From Candidatus Rifleibacteriota bacterium (GTDB lineage: Bacteria > Muiribacteriota > Ozemobacteria > Ozemobacterales > Ozemobacteraceae), in assembly GCA_015233565.1 (NCBI GenBank), contig JADFXM010000016.1, positions 83,356-147,355 of the forward strand: a DNA stretch of 64,000 nucleotides, given 5' to 3'. The translations under genes and the position numbers were made by a program. The notes under the pieces are model-generated. The model saw nothing but the letters and a program-made list of their open reading frames with translations. It was not told the origin of the DNA and did not search any database. Below are positions 46,267 through 55,081 of the stretch, piece by piece. Each line of letters starts with the position of its first letter. Position 1 is the stretch's first letter.

Positions 46267-47730
46267 ATGCATTCAGAATCCTGGGAAATTAAAACTTCCG
46301 GCCTGGATAAAAGATCAGTTGGCTTAAAATTCCTGGCAAGAACTGCGATTTTTGTTTCGTTCGTGTTTGTCTTCATTGGGGTCGGCTTTTGTTCTGACAA
46401 ATTTAACCCCGAACCTATTGCCGTCTATGAAGGGAAAGATGCTCCGTTTTGGCAAAGAGTTGAGCATCTTCGGGATATGCACCCTGGTTTTGTTCAAGAG
46501 AACTTTTTCAAATTCGGCACTCAAACCAACGAAAAAATCAAGTCATGGTTTGGGGGAAACGCAACACCACATTCCGGGGAATTTCTATTACATTGTGCAA
46601 AGGATTTTAATGCAAAGACTTTTCCAATACCGGTTCTTCTGCTCCCAGGATCATGTGACAATGCAAACCGCGGCTGGATCCACCCCAAAAAATTAGATTT
46701 TGACGGTTCGCTTTCCGATCTTTCCAACGAGGAAAAAGGATTTGCTGTTTGGTTGGCCGAAATGGGATACTCCGTATTTGCGATTACGTTTGCCCATCCT
46801 CAAGGTGATAATTTTATGCAAAGTGAGCATGTCGCAAACGCTATTACCAGAATTAGAATACTATTGAATCGCCAAAATGATCCAAATTTCAAGATTAATA
46901 TTATTGCGCATTCCAAAGCAAATCTTGCTGCCAGATTGTATCTTTCTGATTCGGCTTCACTTTTCCCAAAGAAAAAATTCTTGACGAATTTTAGACATGA
47001 CGTTGCTAATTATATTGCGGTCGCTTCTCCATTCCGAGGTCTTGATACCCCTTTCCGATATTATGGATATAATCTATCCCTCGCCGGACAATTACTTCCC
47101 AACCCTCAGTTAAATGCTCCGGTTGCATCTGAAAAGATGCTTATGTACGGTTTATGGGCTGATTATTCTGAAATCTCAGTCTTTCCTGATGTTGGAAAAA
47201 ACTATTTTCCCGGCCAATGTCAACTTTTGTACAATCTGGCTGGCGATGGCATTCTTCCCCTTGGCCTGGATAGCTGCACAACAGACATGAATTACTCGAT
47301 GAACTGCCTGTATTTTGGTGGAACGTCACTGTTGTTGCAATCCCGAGGAATCAAGAAAGCTATTGAGCTTGGTGAGCGATTTATATACAAGCTTGAAGAA
47401 AAAGGAATCGATCCTTCGGTTAATTTGGGAGTAATTGCTGGAAACAACCCGTTTATTACAAAAATTGAAGGACAGATTGTTCCCATGCCATGGGAGTTCT
47501 TCACCCCCGAGGGAGATGGCCTTCTTCCGATAGTTTCATCTACTTTTACCGACAACGTTCTTAAACGTGGTGCTAAGCTGCTTGGAAAAAAAATATTTCG
47601 ACTTAACCACCTTGAGTTAACTCAAGAAAAAACGGTTCTGGATTTAATTGACAGTTGGTTCATGCAGAACAACGGTACTTCTCACCGAACAGTTAGAGCA
47701 CCCGCAATAAGTCCCATAACGAGCCAATAG
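46267..47730 (+). CDS. Secreted alpha/beta-hydrolase (lipase/esterase-like), copy 2
   Basis: 487 residues from ATG 46267 (GGAGG six bases upstream). Signal segment LARTAIFVSFVFVFIGVGFCS. Conserved with copy 1 over the whole length: IIAHSKANLAARLYL (here AHSKA instead of AHSKG at the nucleophile elbow), EGDGLLPIVSSTF and FRLNHLELTQEKTVL. The Gly-to-Ala change after the Ser region may alter activity. Terminated by the hairpin at 47765-47795. Confidence 0.82.
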   Translation: MHSESWEIKTSGLDKRSVGLKFLARTAIFVSFVFVFIGVGFCSDKFNPEPIAVYEGKDAPFWQRVEHLRDMHPGFVQENFFKFGTQTNEKIKSWFGGNATPHSGEFLLHCAKDFNAKTFPIPVLLLPGSCDNANRGWIHPKKLDFDGSLSDLSNEEKGFAVWLAEMGYSVFAITFAHPQGDNFMQSEHVANAITRIRILLNRQNDPNFKINIIAHSKANLAARLYLSDSASLFPKKKFLTNFRHDVANYIAVASPFRGLDTPFRYYGYNLSLAGQLLPNPQLNAPVASEKMLMYGLWADYSEISVFPDVGKNYFPGQCQLLYNLAGDGILPLGLDSCTTDMNYSMNCLYFGGTSLLLQSRGIKKAIELGERFIYKLEEKGIDPSVNLGVIAGNNPFITKIEGQIVPMPWEFFTPEGDGLLPIVSSTFTDNVLKRGAKLLGKKIFRLNHLELTQEKTVLDLIDSWFMQNNGTSHRTVRAPAISPITSQ

Positions 47731-47764
47731 GTTTTATCCAAAAAAAACATTCTTTCGATAAATG

Positions 47765-47795
47765 AGTAGCCAGGCTGAAAGGTCTGGCTACTTTT
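47765..47795 (+). terminator. Rho-independent terminator
   Basis: AGTAGCCAG pairs with CTGGCTACT across a ten-base loop, followed by TTT, shortly after the hydrolase 2 stop. Confidence 0.8.
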
Positions 47796-47897
47796 ATCTA
47801 ACACGACATGCCAATCATTAAATCATCAAAAAAGCAACTTGATCCCAAAATGGTATCATGATATACTTAAATCAGAAACTGATTTTTGGGGTTAATC

Positions 47898-48191
47898 ATG
47901 CGAATTATTTCTGTAAAAACGCTTAAGGATTTTGCAGCTAATCATCCGAATATTAAGCAACCCTTGAAAATCTGGCTTGATTTTGTTGAAAAAGCTGATT
48001 GGGATTCCCCGGCAAAGATCAAATCACACTTTAATACAGCAGACTTTCTTCCTAATGACCGAGTCATTTTTAACATAGGCGGGAACAATTATCGAATTGT
48101 CTGTGCAATTAAATACCCTTATCGAGTTATGTATGTTCGCTTTATTGGCACACATAAAGAGTATGGCCAAATTGATGCAAAAACTATTTGA
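47898..48191 (+). CDS. higB: HigB-family type II toxin (mRNA interferase)
   Basis: 97 residues from ATG 47898. Conserved features of the HigB (RelE-like) toxin family: KTLKDFAANHPNIKQPLKIWLDFVEKADWDSPAKIKSHF and RVIFNIGGNNYRIVCAIKYPYRVMYVRFIGTHKEYGQID, with the C-terminal YV-RF-GTH-EY motif. These ribosome-dependent endoribonucleases cleave mRNA. The antitoxin gene follows, and toxin-first order is typical of higBA. AT-rich DNA upstream should carry the autoregulated promoter. Confidence 0.9.
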   Translation: MRIISVKTLKDFAANHPNIKQPLKIWLDFVEKADWDSPAKIKSHFNTADFLPNDRVIFNIGGNNYRIVCAIKYPYRVMYVRFIGTHKEYGQIDAKTI

Positions 48192-48214
48192 GCAAATCCA
48201 AAGGAGCGTGCAAT

Positions 48215-48643
48215 ATGTTAGCCATAAAATTGATCCATGATGAAAACGGGTATTCAGAAGCTTTAAAATCCATTGAAAACCTTTGGGCTAAAGCAATTCC
48301 TGGAACTTCAGAAGGAGATAGGTTTGAATTGCTTTCTTTAATCATTGAGGATTATGAAAAAAAGAATTTTTTGATAGGAGCCGATTATGACCCAATAGAT
48401 GTTATTAAGTTCTGGATGGAACAAAACGGGCTCACACGAAAAGATCTGGAAGCATTCATCGGCCACCGAGGTCGTGTTGCTGAAATTCTTAATCGAAAAA
48501 GGTCTTTATCCATAGAAATGATTCGCAATTTGACAAAAGCCGGCATTCCAGCTCAAATGCTGATTGGTGAGATTCAAATAAAAAAACAAAAGAAACCCAA
48601 TTATTTTAAAAAAGCAGCTAAACTTCATCACACCAACGTTTAA
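48215..48643 (+). CDS. higA: HigA-family antitoxin with XRE HTH
   Basis: 142 residues from ATG 48215 (AAGGAG eight bases upstream). The C-terminal half is an HTH of the HigA type: DPIDVIKFWMEQNGLTRKDLEAFIGHRGRVAEILNRKRSLSIEMIRNLTKAGIP. The N-terminal half (LKSIENLWAKAIPGTSEGDRFELLSLIIEDYE) is the toxin-binding and dimer region of COG5499 antitoxins. It neutralises HigB and represses the operon. The gene begins 23 bases after the toxin stop. Confidence 0.9.
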   Translation: MLAIKLIHDENGYSEALKSIENLWAKAIPGTSEGDRFELLSLIIEDYEKKNFLIGADYDPIDVIKFWMEQNGLTRKDLEAFIGHRGRVAEILNRKRSLSIEMIRNLTKAGIPAQMLIGEIQIKKQKKPNYFKKAAKLHHTNV

Positions 48644-48902
48644 CTTATTTTTTGCCATCATCATTCAGCCAATGACAAAAATGTTGGGTTTCTCTTAATG
48701 GCATCTATTTCCCACACATCACGGCCTTCAAAAAATTTCATTAAGTATGGTTGCAAGTGGGGATTGAAGAGCTTTGAATTCATTAAAATTGACTTTTTGA
48801 GGATTTTACTAACTTCAAGATCCACATTAGAAAATCATTGTGATTATTTGCACTGCTAAAATTTTAATTTTTCACCCTTCCCTGGTTTTTGTCTGAATAG
48901 TT
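48644..48902. other. Intergenic region
   Basis: No gene or repeat match was found. Confidence 0.45.
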
Positions 48903-48938
48903 AAAAAAAAGAGCTGTGAATTTTTCACAGCCCTTTTA
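48903..48938. terminator. Bidirectional terminator between higA and the phasin-like genes
   Basis: AAAAGAGCTGTGAA-TTT-TTCACAGCCCTTTT: an eight-base GC-containing stem with A-run on one side and T-run on the other, so it can end transcripts from both convergent operons. Confidence 0.8.
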
Positions 48939-48996
48939 TTGGTTGAGGAAAGTTTGGGAATTTTGGGGTTTTGGTATTATTAAATCAAAGTCCGTT

Positions 48997-49287
48997 CTAC
49001 TTGCTGTTAATTTCTTCTTTTGGGGTAGCCACTTTGTCCAACAGATCGCGATAGAAGGTTTCGACCCGGCTGGTGATAATTCTGTGGTTTCTCTGGAATT
49101 CATCATAAGTTTTGTTTAACATTTCCAGATTCTTCTTGGTGGTATCGTTGATTGTTTCTTTTTGAAGATCGCTGATTTTTACGATATTTTCATTGAGAGT
49201 CATATAAAATTTCATGGAATTTTCTAAGCCCTCGCGAGTGATCCTGATCATTTCATCTCGGTCGAATAATTTGTTGATGCTGGTCAT
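48997..49287 (-). CDS. Phasin-like coiled-coil protein, copy 1
   Basis: 96 residues, almost entirely helical with no signal peptide: INKLFDRDEMIRITREGLENSMKFYMTLNENIVKISDLQKETIND and FQRNHRIITSRVETFYRDLL. The pattern of amphipathic helices with repeated Asn and Gln resembles phasins that coat polyhydroxyalkanoate granules, but the match is by style, not by a diagnostic motif. Closely related to the next gene. AGGAGA precedes the start on the minus strand. Confidence 0.65.
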   Translation of the reverse strand: MTSINKLFDRDEMIRITREGLENSMKFYMTLNENIVKISDLQKETINDTTKKNLEMLNKTYDEFQRNHRIITSRVETFYRDLLDKVATPKEEINSK

Positions 49288-49437
49288 TTTATTTCTCCTA
49301 TTTTAATTTTTTTTTGCACATTATTGCTTTCAGTTTTAAACACCACAGGTGCTTTTTTGCCGAAACGCTGTATTAATACCCGTTCATGAAGGTCAGAGCC
49401 CTTATGAATTAAATTTGATTGAGATTTACAATACTTC

Positions 49438-49710
49438 TTATTTTTTGGTTGGAACTTTTTCTAACAAATCACGGTAGAAAGTTTCAACTTTGGTAGTAAC
49501 AGTTTTATGATTTTTCTGGAATTCATCAAAAGTCTTGTTCAACATTTCGAGATTCTTCTTGGTGGTTTCGTTTAAGGCTTCTTTTTGCAAATCGCCCATT
49601 TTTACGATATTCTCGTTGAGGGTCATGTAGAATTTCATTGAATTTTCCAAACCTTCACGTGCGATCCTGATCATTTCGTCCCGGTCGAATAATTTGTTGA
49701 TGTCGGCCAT
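49438..49710 (-). CDS. Phasin-like coiled-coil protein, copy 2
   Basis: 90 residues, roughly 80% identical by eye to copy 1 (DINKLFDRDEMIRIAREGLENSMKFYMTLNENIVKMGDLQKEALNETTKKN), so a recent tandem duplicate. AAGGAG precedes the start. A consensus promoter lies just upstream (49773-49801), suggesting strong expression. Granule or membrane coating is inference. Confidence 0.65.
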   Translation of the reverse strand: MADINKLFDRDEMIRIAREGLENSMKFYMTLNENIVKMGDLQKEALNETTKKNLEMLNKTFDEFQKNHKTVTTKVETFYRDLLEKVPTKK

Positions 49711-49772
49711 TTTTTTGTTCTCCTTTTATTTTTTTGTGTTGTGTTTTTTTGTTTTCGCTTGATTGTGAATTT

Positions 49773-49801
49773 ATTTTAACAGAGGAAAACAAAAATGTCA
49801 A
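49773..49801 (-). promoter_or_regulatory. Sigma-70-type promoter of the phasin-like genes
   Basis: On the minus strand, TTGACA (49801-49796), 17-base spacer, TAAAAT (49778-49773). Confidence 0.75.
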
Positions 49802-49810
49802 CAATATTTT

Positions 49811-49829
49811 TTTGCATTGCAAAATAATT
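49811..49829 (+). promoter_or_regulatory. Shared motif TTTGCATTGCAAAATAATT
   Basis: 18 of 19 bases match 44281-44299. It lies about ten bases upstream of the -35 box of the phasin-like promoter. It contains the palindromic core TTGCATTGCAA. Confidence 0.4.
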
Positions 49830-49967
49830 TTCTCTTTGGGGAAATTTTTGGCTATAGTAGCCAGTTTATCATGGTGAATTTACATCGTTCTTTTGAAAAA
49901 AAAGTGTGATTTTTAGTTTTTTTTTTAAATTTTTTTTTGCAGTAAGAGAAAGCAGATTTTCACAGGC

Positions 49968-50174
49968 TTAGAATTCCTGGTATCGATAGTTTGCATTTTC
50001 TCGGAAAATAGCTTCAAAAGGTATTTTCCTGATTTTGGAATACTTTTCGGATGGATTTTATCCTGAGACCAACTTTCATTAAAATAAATCAGAAGATGCC
50101 TTCCAAAGTAACTTGGTGATTCATTAATCGAAAAAATAGTATCAAATTTAAATCCCCGAGGTTGGGAATTCTGA
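49968..50174 (-). repeat. MITE-like repeat C, copy 1 (inverted)
   Basis: 207 bases, reverse complement of copies 2-4. Shared blocks include ATAGTTTGCATTTTCTCGGAAAA, GGATTTTATCCTGAGACCAA, and ATCAAATTTAAATCCCCGAG. Confidence 0.9.
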
Positions 50175-50222
50175 GGTTGTTGAAAATGAGCTTTTGGGCT
50201 CCCAAGGAAGTAGGGGGGTAAC

Positions 50223-52631
50223 CTAATGAGAATGATGTTCCGTTGAAGATTCCGGTGAAGGTTTTTCGCTTTTTAAAGTTTTATGGGGAATAGGAAACGG
50301 TTTCATTGCTAATAAAACTATCGGTGTAACCAATAGTTCGCATATAAGATCCAGGCCGACTCCAATGGAAATGAATATCCCAAAATATTTAGTTGGCGCA
50401 AAATCAGAAAGGGTTAGGACAAAAAATCCCGCAAATAAAGGAACCATGGTTAAAAACGTTGCTCGTCCCTTGTGAACCATGGTGCGGACAATGGCTTCCA
50501 TTTCCTCAATATTATGGGAAAGCTCGTATCTATATTGACAAAGAATGTGAATGGTATCATCGACTGACAAGCCGATTGCAATACTTGCGATCATTCCCGT
50601 TGCGGTGCTGAAAGGAGTTCCTGCAAGACCCATACATCCATATGTGAACAAAACAGGAACGATGTTAGGAATTATCGCTGCTACTCCCACTTTCAATGAT
50701 CTGAAAAATACTGCCATAAGTAGAGTGATGATTGTAAAGGACATTGTAAAACTTGTAATTTCATTATATGCGATATTCTGAGTAACTTCAGCCCACATTG
50801 CGGCTCTTCCCGTTAAAGTTGCTTTGACAGGTAGATCAGAAAAGTGCTTTTTCATCAGGGTCTTGATGATTTCGAAGGATTCCACTAATTCTCTTGAAGA
50901 TCTATCTTTTAATCGCAGAGAAATATGGGTTGTCATGGCGCTTGAGGCTATGAATTCTCCCAACATTCCTCCCGCCACAAAAGGAGTAAAGGAAGCCATT
51001 TTAATGGTATAAGTGTTTTTTCTAACTGTATTGGAAGCTGTTTTGGGATTGCTATCTTCGACATCCTCCGGATCGGTTGCCACTCCGGAAGAATAAAATG
51101 ATAGATAGTCGTAGATTTCTTCCTCGGTTTTTGGAACATGGTTGGGTTCATCGCTGAACATTCGGTCGAAATCCTGAATCAGATCAACATAAGAAAGGGA
51201 GCGGTCAAGATATGGTGTACTTGCGACTTCTTCCTGAAAATGTCTCACCCGTTGTACCATTTCGACCTCGGTCCAACGTGGGCCTGTGCTTTCCAAAAGA
51301 ACTTCAATCGGAACTATCCCGCACAGGTTTTGCTCCACATAATGATTAATATCCTGAATTTCATGGTGGGGTGGAAGGAAACGAATGAGGCTTGTTTCAA
51401 TGGGAAGAATATAAATTCCATAAAATGATACTCCCAGAAGAATAACTATCGCTATCGAAACTTTAAAGGGATTGGTAATTAAAAATCGGGTCAGTTTTTC
51501 CAAATCATATTCGAGCCATTTTACCTGCCGAACCTGTTTTCCTGTGTTCTTAAAAACCACCAGGCCCGCAGGGATGATAAAGAAAGTCAGGATTGTTGCG
51601 AGGACATCTCCCATGGTCGAATATGTTCCGAATTGGGCGATCGATGGAATGGACTGATAAATCAGTGAACCAAACCCGATTGCCACTGCAAGGGCCGAGA
51701 TAATGAAAGGTTCGTGGACGTGAATTATAGCTTTTGCAAGGATTTCCGGGTCGAATGTTTCCACATGCCTGGATGATTCAAAATATTCGGTCATTACGTG
51801 GATGATATAGGTTAAAGCAATCGACATAATCATTGGGGCTAGCATGGAGGTCACAAAGTTTATTGAATTCCCGGAGGCCATCATGGTTCCCTTTGTCCAA
51901 ATCAAGTCCGCGATCATGGTATAAAGCGGTAGGAAGACGGTGCTAATGGACCCGTAGGTGTACATCAGATAAATTGCCATCAGAAGAATGGTTAAGGGGG
52001 AAAACATTTTCTGATCCCGTCTTGTCATATCGATTATTAAACGAGTAATTTCAGGGATGCCCGTGATTCTTGTTCCTGGCGGCATATTTTTATTGATAAT
52101 TTCTTTCACTTCAGAAAGGGTGGATCCAACAAGGTCTCCGGTTTCCGACTTTAATCGAATTACCATTCCCCCGATTTTCCAGTCTGCGGAAACTATCAAG
52201 CGATTAAAAGACTCGGTTTTTTTCAGATTCTCTATATATTTATTAAGTTGTTTATTGTCTTCGAGGAAGCTATCGAAGTCTTGTAATGTTTGTATTCCAA
52301 TATTCGACCGGAGTGGTGAAACAGGAGACAGGACCGTTTGAACGTTAGGATGTTTTAAAAGTTCGAGTTCGGTTTTAAACAGTTTTCTAACAAGTTCATT
52401 ATCAATGTTTGGGGTTGGAAATGCTGCCAGAAGTATGCGATCGTTTCCGAATACTTCCAGGAAACGATAATATGCTTCCAATTCTTCTCCAGGGAGGACA
52501 TTATCTTCCAGACGGTTGTCGATTCGATCAATTCGTGCATATTTTGCAAAGAAAATAGTTATTAGGAACGAGACGATGAGAATGCCCCACGCCAGCTTTC
52601 GATTTTTTAAAAGTTCAGTCAGCCCTATCAC
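50223..52631 (-). CDS. RND-superfamily exporter (MMPL-like)
   Basis: 802 residues, GTG start with AAGGA upstream. The layout is two halves each with a membrane helix, a large periplasmic loop and a five- to six-helix bundle: AWGILIVSFLITIFFAKYA at the N-terminus, MLAPMIMSIALTYIIHVMTEYFE at mid-first half, ATGMIASIAIGLSVDDTIHILCQYRYE in the second half. The LSVDDTIH acid pair in helix 10 and its counterpart are the proton-relay type of RND/MMPL permeases. Likely exports lipid or hydrophobic compounds across the inner membrane using proton-motive force. Specificity unknown. Its end meets repeat C copy 1 after ~50 bases. Confidence 0.85.
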   Translation of the reverse strand: MIGLTELLKNRKLAWGILIVSFLITIFFAKYARIDRIDNRLEDNVLPGEELEAYYRFLEVFGNDRILLAAFPTPNIDNELVRKLFKTELELLKHPNVQTVLSPVSPLRSNIGIQTLQDFDSFLEDNKQLNKYIENLKKTESFNRLIVSADWKIGGMVIRLKSETGDLVGSTLSEVKEIINKNMPPGTRITGIPEITRLIIDMTRRDQKMFSPLTILLMAIYLMYTYGSISTVFLPLYTMIADLIWTKGTMMASGNSINFVTSMLAPMIMSIALTYIIHVMTEYFESSRHVETFDPEILAKAIIHVHEPFIISALAVAIGFGSLIYQSIPSIAQFGTYSTMGDVLATILTFFIIPAGLVVFKNTGKQVRQVKWLEYDLEKLTRFLITNPFKVSIAIVILLGVSFYGIYILPIETSLIRFLPPHHEIQDINHYVEQNLCGIVPIEVLLESTGPRWTEVEMVQRVRHFQEEVASTPYLDRSLSYVDLIQDFDRMFSDEPNHVPKTEEEIYDYLSFYSSGVATDPEDVEDSNPKTASNTVRKNTYTIKMASFTPFVAGGMLGEFIASSAMTTHISLRLKDRSSRELVESFEIIKTLMKKHFSDLPVKATLTGRAAMWAEVTQNIAYNEITSFTMSFTIITLLMAVFFRSLKVGVAAIIPNIVPVLFTYGCMGLAGTPFSTATGMIASIAIGLSVDDTIHILCQYRYELSHNIEEMEAIVRTMVHKGRATFLTMVPLFAGFFVLTLSDFAPTKYFGIFISIGVGLDLICELLVTPIVLLAMKPFPIPHKTLKSEKPSPESSTEHHSH

Positions 52632-52829
52632 CGGGGTTCCTTTTTTCGTAATTTTATTAGTATTGAAGGTGGTTGGAAAGAAAAGATTATAACATGAGGT
52701 TCCGGTAAAATTAGTAAAGTTTTGTTTGCGAAAGTTTTCACAAGTAATGTTTTGCTGAATTCATTTTGAACCTGAGTTTAGATTTTATACAATATTGGAT
52801 GAAGTTAAAATGATAAGTCATGTAATAAG
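52632..52829. other. Intergenic leader of the RND gene
   Basis: No gene. Repeat D copy 2 follows at 52830. Confidence 0.45.
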
Positions 52830-52972
52830 GCAGCGAAAAAGAGTGAAAATACTTGACTTTTTAACCTGCACCAACACAAGTGCAGAAAATTTTGGAAAAA
52901 TATTTTTTCGCGATTTCTTTTTGAAATGTATTGTCAATTGCCAATGTCAATGTGAATTTACTCTTTGTTGCT
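52830..52972 (-). repeat. MITE-like repeat D, copy 2
   Basis: 143 bases, inverted relative to copy 1. Ends GCAGCGAAAAAGAG and CTCTTTGTTGCTGG form the terminal inverted repeat. Confidence 0.8.
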
Positions 52973-53092
52973 GGTAATAAGGAATTTCGGTCGCTTTTTT
53001 TTGCTGTAACGTGGTAAAATGACGGTCAGAAACATCTTTATTCGTTTCTTCTGCGTCTAACGCATATCTATTGATGAAAGGCTGGAAAGCAC

Positions 53093-53524
53093 GTGGAAAC
53101 CCCTAAAAGTGCCATTGAGAGTATAAAAGATTCTCTAAAGCTGATTCCAATTCTTAAATTGAAGTATAAAGTTAAAGCTAATTATGATGGGGATGACCCA
53201 ACTTTGTTTGTAGGGGTTGCGGAATCCAACATGATAGAAGTGCTTCGACCGGTTGTTGAGGAATATTTTGGACCTCCATATAAACCAGCTGGAGAAACTG
53301 CTTTCTTGAAGAACATATTTGATCATTTTGTAAAAAGTGTTGGAGGAGTTAGAAAAGAACAAACTCTTTTCCGAAAAGAAATTTCCCCGACGCTTATCCT
53401 CTTTTGTGCTTTTTGGCCTTGGGGTTCAGATCCTGTCCGAACTTCAATTCGCATAGGATTAATATTTGAATCGCAAGAGGAAGAAGACGGTATTTCCAAA
53501 GAATTGGCACCTTTTTTCAGATGA
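53093..53524 (+). CDS. Hypothetical protein
   Basis: 143 residues with GTG start and a GGAAAG box upstream. No signal peptide or clear membrane helix; the hydrophobic LILFCAFWPWGSD stretch (about residue 103) is too short. The sequence is a mixed alpha/beta pattern (LKLKYKVKANYDGDDPTLFVGVAESN; TSIRIGLIFESQEEEDG) that resembles a small cytoplasmic domain, but I do not recognise a family. Isolated between repeats D2 and D3. Confidence 0.6.
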   Translation: METPKSAIESIKDSLKLIPILKLKYKVKANYDGDDPTLFVGVAESNMIEVLRPVVEEYFGPPYKPAGETAFLKNIFDHFVKSVGGVRKEQTLFRKEISPTLILFCAFWPWGSDPVRTSIRIGLIFESQEEEDGISKELAPFFR

Positions 53525-53549
53525 TCTCAAACCATTACATAGGATTGAA

Positions 53550-53693
53550 CAGAAACAAAGAGCAAATTCTTATTGACATGGGCATAAAAATATTAAAATT
53601 CCTCAGAGCTTCAAAAAAATATTTTTTCTCAATATTTTAATATTTCTTTTGATGTTGATTAGCAAATGGCCAGTTTTTGTTCTTTTATTGCTA
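53550..53693 (+). repeat. Repeat D-like element, copy 3 (diverged)
   Basis: 144 bases, the same length as copies 1 and 2. Left end CAGAAACAAAGAGCAAATTC followed by ATTGACATGGGCA; right end GTTCTTTTATTGCTAA. The interior is strongly diverged and AT-rich. The remaining 53694-53982 holds nothing recognisable. Confidence 0.5.
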
Positions 53694-53982
53694 AGAAGGT
53701 GTGAAAAAATACCCTGATTTGACAAAATAGCTCCCTGAAAGATGCATCAACAGCGAGTCGGATTTTCAAGAGATCAGACATTTCTCTCCTTGTATGAAGT
53801 AAAGCAATTAGAAAGTTTTTGCCAGGAAATGTGTGAAAATTTTTTAAGAAATGAAAGTATAAAAACTTCATTATACTTTTTCAGTTTGGGCCTTTAGTGC
53901 CTGTACATTTTTGAACTAATAATTTTTTTCAGCTTCAAGGAAAATGCCAAAAGACATTTTCCGTGTGGGTTTTGTTGAAAAC

Positions 53983-54011
53983 TTGACGTAACCATCGGAA
54001 AAAAATAGAAT
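53983..54011 (+). promoter_or_regulatory. Sigma-70-type promoter of the 17-residue-repeat gene
   Basis: TTGACG, 17-base spacer, TAGAAT; about 100 bases before the GTG start. Confidence 0.6.
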
Positions 54012-54113
54012 TTAACAATGGGTACAATATTTTACAGAGGAGTTTTACAAGATTCGAGTTTTGTTTATTCTTTATAATAATAGTTATTAGTTTTTGAAAG
54101 GGGGGTATTGAGT

Positions 54114-55031
54114 GTGATTAGAAGAACAATTTTTTCCTTTTCATTAGCTTTTTTGTGCGTTGCAAATTATATCGGAGCCACGCCTTTTGATGGAAATTCC
54201 GTTGTAATCAAACCAGTCGAAGGCGGATGGGCTGCCGGAAAAATTGTATCAGCCAGCGGAGATTGGTCCCAGATAGAAGGGCGTGATGGAATGAAAGTGA
54301 CATACCCCAGTAACTGGCTTCGTGCTGAAGGTGGCGATGGGCGGGTGGTCCCGTATCCTCCAGATTGGTCTATTGGCCAGGGCAAAGATGGACGAATGGC
54401 TGTTTCCCCTCCCAACTGGCTCCGAAGCGAAGGAAGAGATGGAAGGTTAGTTGCTTATCCTGCTGATTGGCTTCGTGGTGAAGGAACCGACGGAAGAGTA
54501 GTTCCCTGCCCCCCTGGTTGGATTCGTGGCGAAGGACGCGACGGAAGAATGGTTACTTATCCCCCCACTTGGATAACAGCACAAGGCACGGATGGAAGAA
54601 TGGTTCCTTGTCCCATTTCCTGGCTTCATGCTGAAGGCAAAGATGGCAGAGTGGTTCCTTATCCTCCGGGCTGGACAACAGCCCAAGGCCGTGATGGGAG
54701 AATTGTTCCTTACCCCATCACCTGGACAACCCGCATAGGCTCTGACGGAAGATTGGTGGCCTTTCCAAGAGATTGGCAGACCATAGAAGGAAGCAATGGA
54801 AGACTGGTTCCTATTCCTCCAAAACCAAATTATCTTATCAGTAGTAGTTCCCAAAAACTGGGAATTCTACCCAATGAACCGGAGCTCTCTCCCGGTAATA
54901 TCGTTGTTTATCCTGGCCAGGCACAAGGAAACGTTTCCTTGAATCAACTTATCCTTAAACAGTTGAACCTTTCAGATCAACTAAAGCAATATTCTTCGCT
55001 TGTTCTTGAAGTAATGGGTTTTTGCGAATAA
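54114..55031 (+). CDS. Secreted protein of eleven 17-residue repeats
   Basis: 305 residues from GTG 54114, eight bases after GGGGGG; TTG 54108 is too close to it. Signal peptide IRRTIFSFSLAFLCVANYIGA. From about 54276 to 54836 the protein is an uninterrupted array of 17-residue units of form x-G-x-D-G-R-x-V-x-Y-P-x-x-W-x-x-x (for example EGRDGRMVTYPPTWITA). The last unit is degenerate (EGSNGRLVPIPPKPNYL). The C-terminal ~65 residues differ (LSDQLKQYSSLVLEV). The period and the DGR and W positions suggest short strand-turn modules, maybe a beta-solenoid. No family is recognised. 50 bases before the HExxH gene, so likely an operon. Confidence 0.8.
   Translation: MIRRTIFSFSLAFLCVANYIGATPFDGNSVVIKPVEGGWAAGKIVSASGDWSQIEGRDGMKVTYPSNWLRAEGGDGRVVPYPPDWSIGQGKDGRMAVSPPNWLRSEGRDGRLVAYPADWLRGEGTDGRVVPCPPGWIRGEGRDGRMVTYPPTWITAQGTDGRMVPCPISWLHAEGKDGRVVPYPPGWTTAQGRDGRIVPYPITWTTRIGSDGRLVAFPRDWQTIEGSNGRLVPIPPKPNYLISSSSQKLGILPNEPELSPGNIVVYPGQAQGNVSLNQLILKQLNLSDQLKQYSSLVLEVMGFCE
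54276..54836 (+). repeat. Tandem 51-base coding repeats (11 units)
   Basis: Codes for the 17-residue units described for the overlapping gene. DNA is diverged between units, so selection appears to act on protein sequence. Confidence 0.9.
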
Positions 55032-55081
55032 AAAAACAACATCAGCTGGAAAATTAGGCTAATTGCATCGGAGATTTTGCA

